A stretch of 11,485 nt of DNA from an uncultured Muribaculaceae bacterium. GTDB lineage: Bacteria; Bacteroidota; Bacteroidia; Bacteroidales; Muribaculaceae. The position numbers and the translations under genes are program-made. Positions 7,417 to 11,485 of the stretch are shown one piece after another (within the stretch, counting starts at the first letter, position 1; every line of letters starts with the position of its first letter). A model generated the notes under the pieces. The model saw only the letters and a list, made by a program, of their open reading frames with translations. It had not been told where the DNA came from and ran no database searches. The stretch covers positions 1 through 11,485 of the forward strand of contig CAJUSN010000079.1 of the NCBI GenBank assembly GCA_910589095.1, written 5' to 3'.

Positions 7417-7914
7417 ATGACGCGCAAGGAGTTTCAACAGCAAGTGGCCTCGCAATATGCGAGGATGTATCGGGTGGCATATACGCTTACCTCCGATGAG
7501 GATGAGGCATGCGATATTGTCCAAGATACATTGATGAAGCTGTGGGATAAGCGGTCAAAGCTTGATGATGTGAAGAATCTGCCTGCTTGCTGTATGGGAG
7601 CGTTGCGCAACCAGTTTGTTGACAGTCGTAGGAAGCTTTGCTTAAATCCGGTTAAGCGACCTGTCTCGGAAGCTGATGAAGCAGTTTCGGATGAGACTAT
7701 GCGCGCCGTTGAAGCCGGATCATCGATGGAACTTGTGAACAGAATAATTCAAGAGTTACCGGAGAACCAGTCGTTAGTGATTAAACTCAGTTGCATATCC
7801 GATTGCTCCAATGAGGAGATTGCTGCTATAACGGGACTTTCAATGGCAAACGTCCGCACGCTGCTTTCCCGAGGAAGAAAGCGATTAAAGGAACTATATA
7901 TTAAGAATCTATAA
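7417..7914 (+). CDS. ECF-type RNA polymerase sigma-70 factor
   Basis: A 165-residue sigma factor with only regions 2 and 4. Region 2 spans about residues 14-72, with YRVAYTLTSDEDEACDIVQD followed by TLMKLWDK, the helix that binds core polymerase, then LRNQFVDSRRK contributing to -10 recognition. A variable acidic linker follows (EADEAVSDE). Region 4 is at about 107-160: ELPENQSLVIKL, then the helix-turn-helix SNEEIAAITGLSMANVRTLL and the basic SRGRKRLKEL that contacts -35. No region 1 or 3 is present, as expected for the ECF class. The next gene starts 4 bp after its stop and encodes a single-pass membrane protein likely to be its anti-sigma factor. A TGTAAC-N17-CGTC motif upstream suggests it may transcribe its own operon. 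No Shine-Dalgarno is visible. Confidence 0.93.
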   Translation: MTRKEFQQQVASQYARMYRVAYTLTSDEDEACDIVQDTLMKLWDKRSKLDDVKNLPACCMGALRNQFVDSRRKLCLNPVKRPVSEADEAVSDETMRAVEAGSSMELVNRIIQELPENQSLVIKLSCISDCSNEEIAAITGLSMANVRTLLSRGRKRLKELYIKNL

Positions 7915-7917
7915 CTT

Positions 7918-8586
7918 ATGGATGAAAACCGCTACATATACAAGCTCATAGAGGATTTTTATGATGGAAAAACCTCTCCTGAAGATGTTGAGCGGATTAC
8001 GGATTTTTTCCGTTCAGCCGCTTCGCTTCCGGATGAATTGAAACAGGAAGCAGCGTTCTTTCTCGCAATGCACCAAAGAGGTGAAATAGAAGTGCCAGAG
8101 AGATTGAAAGAGAGCGTTGCGATGATAGGACGCACGGCGCGTGGCTTGAGGTTGTTATATGTTGCTTCGGCTTCGGTGGCGGCAATCGTGCTGGCTGTAA
8201 TGCTTGGAGTAGCACTTTTCAGAAGTGAGGTTACTATTGGCGATAGCGCAAAATATGCGCATGTAGAAAGGACCGTACCACAAAATATTGAGACGGATAC
8301 GTTATGTCACACTGATTCGGGTATAGATGCTCAGGCCGACGCCAACGCTGTTCTTCAATCATCGCAACCAAGGGAGGCCCGGCGAGCAGTTAAAACTCCG
8401 AATCGGAGGCGTCAAAATGGTAATTCCGCGCCTCGATCATCAGATGAAGAAATACGGCAACGCAAAGCTGCCAATCGTACGGTAGAGCTGCTGAACCGCA
8501 CGCTCTCAAAAGTAACACTTGCGTGCGCCAATTTGGATGATTCGTTTCAAGAAGTTGATAATTCACTAAATGATATACAAAAATGA
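7918..8586 (+). CDS. Single-pass membrane protein, probable anti-sigma factor
   Basis: A 222-residue protein of unrecognised family. The N-terminal 75 residues are acidic-helical and lack a signal peptide (start MDENRYIYKLIEDFYDGKTS), so they are probably cytoplasmic. The segment PEDVERITDFFRS resembles the N-terminal part of FecR-like and other Bacteroidetes anti-sigma proteins. One membrane segment lies at about 79-101 (LLYVASASVAAIVLAVMLGV). The remaining 120 residues would be periplasmic: a polar, low-complexity stretch with a basic cluster (PNRRRQ, about 161-166), then a C-terminal helix from about 186 (RTVELLNRTLSKV to the end) with coiled-coil character. It lies 4 bp after the sigma gene, and its stop overlaps the next start as ATGA. 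The position, topology and linkage support an anti-sigma role. No zinc-binding ZAS motif (HxxxCxxC) is present, so direct sigma binding is inferred only. Confidence 0.8.
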   Translation: MDENRYIYKLIEDFYDGKTSPEDVERITDFFRSAASLPDELKQEAAFFLAMHQRGEIEVPERLKESVAMIGRTARGLRLLYVASASVAAIVLAVMLGVALFRSEVTIGDSAKYAHVERTVPQNIETDTLCHTDSGIDAQADANAVLQSSQPREARRAVKTPNRRRQNGNSAPRSSDEEIRQRKAANRTVELLNRTLSKVTLACANLDDSFQEVDNSLNDIQK

Positions 8587-9044
8587 AAACAAAGATTTTT
8601 AAGATTTTCTTGCCGGTATTGCTTTTTGCGTGCAGTGCGCCGGCGGTTTACGCAGGAGATATGTTTCCAGAGCTGGAGGATCGTAATGATGTTGAAACTG
8701 TTTTTGTTTCCAAAAGTCTTATTTCCGGAGCAACGGCACCACTCGGCGCCGCGCGACGGTTTATTGGCAACTCACTGGCAAATGTTGAAAGTGTGAGTGT
8801 CTATCAATCCGACAGTAAGTCGGGAATGAAAGCCTGCAAGGATGCCATGAGAGATTACCAAAAACAAAACCCCGGGCTTGAGGTGTTGATGCGATCACGT
8901 GACGGAGGCGATCTCACACTTCTATGTGGCGAGCCTATTGAAGGGTCAGATGCTTATTCACGTCTTATAATTTACACGGTAGATGATGAAGATGTGTGTA
9001 TTGTGGTCCTTACGGGGCGCATAACTCTTAGCGTCAATGGGTAG
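8583..9044 (+). CDS. Exported DUF4252-type protein
   Basis: A 153-residue protein with an export signal, MKTKIFKIFLPVLLFACSAP, and a plausible signal peptidase I site after AVYA (residue 24). Cys17 (LFAC) is a weak alternative lipobox, so it may be a lipoprotein. The body follows the layout I know from DUF4252 proteins of Bacteroidetes: VETVFVSKSLI (a strand/helix start), NVESVSVYQSD in the middle, EVLMRSRDGGDLTLL, and a C-terminal DEDVCIVVLTGRITLS strand pair. DUF4252 has no established biochemical role. Members are often encoded beside sigma-70 factors and membrane proteins, exactly the situation here, so it is probably a target or sensor of the same envelope pathway. Its ATG overlaps the stop of the upstream gene, indicating translational coupling. 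A strong terminator follows 26 bp after the stop. Confidence 0.78.
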   Translation: MKTKIFKIFLPVLLFACSAPAVYAGDMFPELEDRNDVETVFVSKSLISGATAPLGAARRFIGNSLANVESVSVYQSDSKSGMKACKDAMRDYQKQNPGLEVLMRSRDGGDLTLLCGEPIEGSDAYSRLIIYTVDDEDVCIVVLTGRITLSVNG

Positions 9045-9070
9045 AGCTTTCTAATTAGCTTGTTGAAAAT

Positions 9071-9107
9071 AAAAAGAGACATCCAAAATTTTTGGATGTC
9101 TCTTTTT
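9071..9107. terminator. Bidirectional intrinsic terminator
   Basis: A perfect 18-bp inverted repeat (9071-9088 and 9090-9107) around a single central T. The core is GAGACATCC with AAAA/TTTT inside, and it is flanked by A5 on the left and T6 on the right. On the plus strand it ends the sigma/anti-sigma/DUF4252 operon. On the minus strand it ends tRNA-Cys transcription, with T5 from the left A-tract. The inner AT pairs form the hairpin loop region. Confidence 0.93.
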
Positions 9108-9181
9108 TGGAGGTACCAAGCAGAATCGAACTGCTGTGGACGGTTTTGCAGACCGTTGCCTAACCACTCGGCCATGGTACC
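9108..9181 (-). tRNA. tRNA-Cys (GCA), CCA encoded
   Basis: Read on the minus strand from 9181. The acceptor stem GGTACCA (9181-9175) pairs with TGGTACC (9118-9112). The D-arm is GCC with loop AGTGGTTA and GGC. The anticodon stem is ACGGT/ACCGT around loop CTGCAAA, giving anticodon GCA for cysteine. The T-arm is AGCAG, TTCGATT, CTGCT. Position 73 is U (9111), the known identity element of cysteine tRNAs. CCA follows at 9110-9108, so it is genomically encoded, and its final A already belongs to the A-tract next to the terminator. Confidence 0.97.
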
Positions 9182-9199
9182 ATTTCGGTTTTGCGATTG

Positions 9200-9231
9200 C
9201 AAAGTTATGTAAAATTTTGAAACCGCGCAAA
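9200..9231 (-). promoter_or_regulatory. Bacteroidetes-type promoter of tRNA-Cys
   Basis: On the minus strand, TTTG (9231-9228), a 20-nt spacer, then TAACTTTG (9207-9200): an exact match to TTTG/TAnnTTTG. Transcription would start near 9193, about 12 nt before the mature tRNA 5' end. The spacer length is identical to that of the cdsA promoter in this window. Confidence 0.8.
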
Positions 9232-9328
9232 TATTTTTATTGATATTTTTTCAGCCATTCACCAATTCTTCTGAATGTCAGGAGAAACCGATAAACTTAG
9301 AAACTGAAGCCAAGATGACTTTAATTTC

Positions 9329-9760
9329 TTAAAAAAGAGTTGCAGCGAGCGACGGATTGTCACGGCGAAGTGCGTCGCTGAGGCCCCGGATATAATCCTG
9401 TTCAGCTTCCGCTCCAATACGGTTTCGGATGTTTGTAATGCGGGCGTTGATATCAAGAAGGCAATCGTTTAGACGCGAAGTGTCGGTGGCGACTTGACTC
9501 AGTTCGCGGGCGTGTTTCTGTCCGAGTTGATAGGGGGCTGAGCCTGAACCGTTTCTGGAATCATCAACCGTAAGCCGCGACGACTGTCGGGCTTCAACTC
9601 CCTTTTCAGGCCTTTCAGCAGGGGCCGCGTCGGTATTATCGGCGGGGGTAGCGGTGATTTCGTAAGTAACTGCATCGGATGAGTTTTCACAAGACCAAAA
9701 TGAGGTCAAAGTGAATGTTAGAAGTGTGAAAATGGCGAGAGATAAGTATCTACGTCTCAT
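9329..9760 (-). CDS. Small predicted lipoprotein, unknown family
   Basis: A 143-residue protein that I do not recognise. The start at 9758-9760 overlaps the stop of the upstream exonuclease as ATGA. It gives a signal peptide MRRRYLSLAIFTLLTFTLTS ending in F-W-S-C at Cys24, a poor but possible lipobox (Phe at -3, Trp at -2). After Cys24 come ENSSDA and a disordered linker rich in A, D, T and P (about 31-75). A charged helix then runs from about 80 to the end, around ELSQVATDTSRLNDCLLDIN, with coiled-coil character and a second Cys at 100. A longer reading from an ATG at 9787 would add nine residues ahead of the basic region and is less convincing. No terminator is evident after it, so transcripts may run on into tRNA-Cys. 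Confidence 0.75.
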   Translation of the reverse strand: MRRRYLSLAIFTLLTFTLTSFWSCENSSDAVTYEITATPADNTDAAPAERPEKGVEARQSSRLTVDDSRNGSGSAPYQLGQKHARELSQVATDTSRLNDCLLDINARITNIRNRIGAEAEQDYIRGLSDALRRDNPSLAATLF

Positions 9761-10257
9761 AATATTGCAATTGCTATTTTTGCGCATGCCTCTGCATCGG
9801 CTATGGCGCAGTGATGGTTGTCAAACGGAATTCCCAAAAAGTGGGCAAGATGAGGAAGGCTGAAGGACGGGCAAATCTGGCGAGGGAAAGTTGTTCGGGC
9901 TTTTCGGAGCGTGCATAAAAAATCATTGTCCGGAAACTCAATTCCGTAGGTCTTGGCCGCTGCTCTAAGGCATGCGCGGTCAAATGGCATGTTGTGGGCT
10001 ACGAGAGGGAAACCGTTGATGAATTTACTGAGCTCGGGCCAAATGCCGGCAAAAGTTGGTTCGTGGTCAGTGTACGTGCGGCTTATACCGTGAATTTCAT
10101 CGGTGAAACGTTGCAGGTAGTAGTTAGGGTAGGGGCGCACCAGACGGTAAAAGCGGTCGGTTATCACCCCATTTTCAACCTTTACGGCACCGACGGCGCA
10201 AACACTGGAACGTGAAGCATTGGCGGTCTCAACGTCTATCGCTACAAATCTGTCCAT
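9757..10257 (-). CDS. DEDDh 3'-5' exonuclease, DnaQ-like, stand-alone
   Basis: A 166-residue protein of the RNase T/DnaQ exonuclease superfamily. Metal-binding motif Exo I is AIDVETAN (Asp8, Glu10). Exo II is AHNMPFD (Asp93). Exo III is HHCAIADAE with His149 and Asp154 in the H-x4-D spacing that defines the DEDDh type. All catalytic residues are therefore present. It has only the nuclease domain: no BRCT, GIY-YIG or polymerase part, which is short for annotated epsilon-like proteins. It could act in proofreading, repair or RNA turnover, and the sequence does not decide which. It lies 60 bp downstream of ispH without a visible promoter. It is translationally coupled (ATGA) to the following lipoprotein gene, an unrelated-looking partner. 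Confidence 0.92.
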   Translation of the reverse strand: MDRFVAIDVETANASRSSVCAVGAVKVENGVITDRFYRLVRPYPNYYLQRFTDEIHGISRTYTDHEPTFAGIWPELSKFINGFPLVAHNMPFDRACLRAAAKTYGIEFPDNDFLCTLRKARTTFPRQICPSFSLPHLAHFLGIPFDNHHCAIADAEACAKIAIAIL

Positions 10258-10317
10258 TCAAGAAGCGTCGGTTGGGTTGACTTAATTCATTTGTAATAAG
10301 TGGCAAGTCGTTGTAAG

Positions 10318-11190
10318 CTAATCCTCACTGACAATACTGCACGCTGCATCGCGAACCTCTTCCATGAGCCATCGGGGTGTGGATGTGGCACCACATACAC
10401 CGATACTGCTTGCGCCGTCAAGCCATCGGGGATCTATTTCAGATGAATTGGAAATAAGATATGTGTGGGGGTTGGCGCGAAGACAGCAATTGTACAGCAC
10501 TCGACCATTGCTGCTTTTTTTCCCACACACGAACAGAACTACTGAATGGGCTTTGGCAAATAGGGCAAGTCCTTCCGCGCGATTGGCAACCTGGCGGCAA
10601 ATTGTGTCGTGGCATGTAACACATTGACTGCCCAGAAGGTGCTTTATGCGATCATGCATCCTTTCATAGCCTTCAAGTGATTGAGTAGTTTGAGAGTACA
10701 GTGCTACGGGACGGGAAGGATCTATTTCTGCGAGTGAAGAACTGTCGTCGACCACCACGGCGTTGCCTCCGGTCTGTCCGACAAGTCCGTTTACCTCTGC
10801 ATGGCCGGCTTTGCCGTAAATCACAATCTGAGGGGGCGCGGGATGAGTGAAGGCGTCCTTGATGCGTTTTTGGAGGCGAAGCACCACCGGACAAGTTGCA
10901 TCGATTACCCGGATGCCATTGCGTCGGGCCGTATCGTAGGTAGATGGTGGTTCTCCATGTGCTCGCAGTAACACGTTGACATTATGCAGGTCGGCGAGTT
11001 CAGCGTGGGTTATGGTGACAAGACCTTTTGACCGCAGTCGCTCTACCTCGTCGGAATTATGCACAATGTCACCAAGGCAATAAAGAACCGGATTGATGGC
11101 AAGCTCTTTCTCAGCTTTTTGAATGGCTGCAGTCACTCCGAAGCAGAATCCGGAATTATCGTCTATTTCAATCTTTACTTTGCTGCTCAT
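10318..11190 (-). CDS. ispH: 4-hydroxy-3-methylbut-2-enyl diphosphate reductase
   Basis: Last enzyme of the MEP isoprenoid pathway: a 4Fe-4S protein that reduces HMBPP to IPP and DMAPP in the cytosol. The 290-residue length is normal, or slightly short of the E. coli protein. The three cluster cysteines are Cys16 (GFCFGV), Cys100 (DATCPVV) and Cys198 (DTICRQVANR). Substrate-pocket residues are conserved: His44 (VHNSDEV), His78 (RAHGEPP), His130 and Glu132 (GHAEV), the SQTTQ loop at 166-170, S-S-N at 226-228, and Ser270 (GATSTP). The ATG at 11188-11190 overlaps the cmk stop as ATGA. The cmk-ispH order is one I recall from other Bacteroidetes. Regulation is presumably from the promoter of cmk, outside the window. 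Confidence 0.97.
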   Translation of the reverse strand: MSSKVKIEIDDNSGFCFGVTAAIQKAEKELAINPVLYCLGDIVHNSDEVERLRSKGLVTITHAELADLHNVNVLLRAHGEPPSTYDTARRNGIRVIDATCPVVLRLQKRIKDAFTHPAPPQIVIYGKAGHAEVNGLVGQTGGNAVVVDDSSSLAEIDPSRPVALYSQTTQSLEGYERMHDRIKHLLGSQCVTCHDTICRQVANRAEGLALFAKAHSVVLFVCGKKSSNGRVLYNCCLRANPHTYLISNSSEIDPRWLDGASSIGVCGATSTPRWLMEEVRDAACSIVSED

Positions 11191-11485
11191 CGCGATGATT
11201 CTGCGGCTTTTTCATATTGTGACATGAGCCAAGAGTCTTGCTCTTCAAGTGTCATTGTGGAATTATCGAGGGCTATCGCGTCGTCGGCACGTCGCAATGG
11301 GCTTTCCGCACGAGTTTCATCTATGTGGTCGCGGGAAACCACATTCGCCAACACTTCTTCAAAACTCGTGGCAATTCCTTTTTCAATCATTTCCGACAGA
11401 CGGCGTTGTGCACGCGTTTGGGCGGAGGCATTGACAAATATCTTTAGTTCTGCATGCGGGAACACCGTGGTGCCTATGTCACGTC
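11187..11485 (-). CDS. cmk: Cytidylate kinase, C-terminal part (5' end off window)
   Basis: Phosphorylates CMP and dCMP with ATP in the cytosol. Only the last 98 codons are visible; the frame runs open to the right edge. The visible part starts RDIGTTVFPHAELKIFVNAS, the typical middle of Cmk. It continues with the LID region and the conserved R-D-x-x-D-x-x-R-x-x-x-P-L motif (RDHIDETRAESPLRRA), which binds the CMP and ATP phosphates, followed by DDAIALDNSTMTLEE. A GTG at 11463-11465 is an internal Val and not the start, because the upstream codons still match the family. It is coupled to ispH by an ATGA overlap. Confidence 0.95.
   Translation of the reverse strand, partial: RDIGTTVFPHAELKIFVNASAQTRAQRRLSEMIEKGIATSFEEVLANVVSRDHIDETRAESPLRRADDAIALDNSTMTLEEQDSWLMSQYEKAAESSR

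Noticed and set aside
8972..9202. Minus-strand reading frame of 76 codons
   Set aside because: It runs through tRNA-Cys and the terminator and has no protein-like features.

Overview
The window looks like chromosomal housekeeping DNA from a Bacteroidales bacterium, possibly a Muribaculaceae-like gut species. Two promoters fit the Bacteroidetes consensus (TTTG, a 20-nt spacer, then TAnnTTTG). Start codons lack Shine-Dalgarno sequences. The PurM form, the PstS-like/TPR pair, the sigma factor/DUF4252 operon and the cmk-ispH pair are all familiar from that group. The family-level placement is inference. There is no IS element, phage gene, CRISPR array or rRNA.

Left part, all on the minus strand (1-5770). 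Reading in the direction of transcription: a small two-helix membrane protein, a PstS-like lipoprotein and a secreted TPR protein form one cluster closed by a clear intrinsic terminator at 2698-2733. Next comes cdsA (phospholipid synthesis) with its own promoter. It is followed 90 bp later by a PurM-type AIR synthetase (purine synthesis), and then a solute-binding lipoprotein cut by the left window edge. The lipoprotein appears to start at a CTG overlapping the purM stop codon.

Middle part, plus strand (6018-9107). rarA, an AAA+ ATPase acting at stalled replication forks, is divergent from the small membrane gene. Then comes a tight three-gene operon: an ECF-type sigma factor, a single-pass membrane protein that is the likely anti-sigma factor, and an exported DUF4252-type protein. 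An ECF-like promoter motif lies just upstream of the sigma gene, suggesting autoregulation. The operon ends in a perfect 18-bp inverted repeat that also terminates the convergent tRNA-Cys.

Right part, minus strand (9108-11485). cmk (partial, cut by the right edge) and ispH overlap by ATGA. They are followed by a stand-alone DEDDh exonuclease, a small lipoprotein also overlapping by ATGA, and tRNA-Cys(GCA) with its own promoter.

No entirely new system is obvious. The best candidates for a closer look are the sigma/anti-sigma/DUF4252 module with its possible self-promoter, the PstS-like/TPR/two-helix cluster that lacks any transporter permease, and the CTG-initiated lipoprotein.
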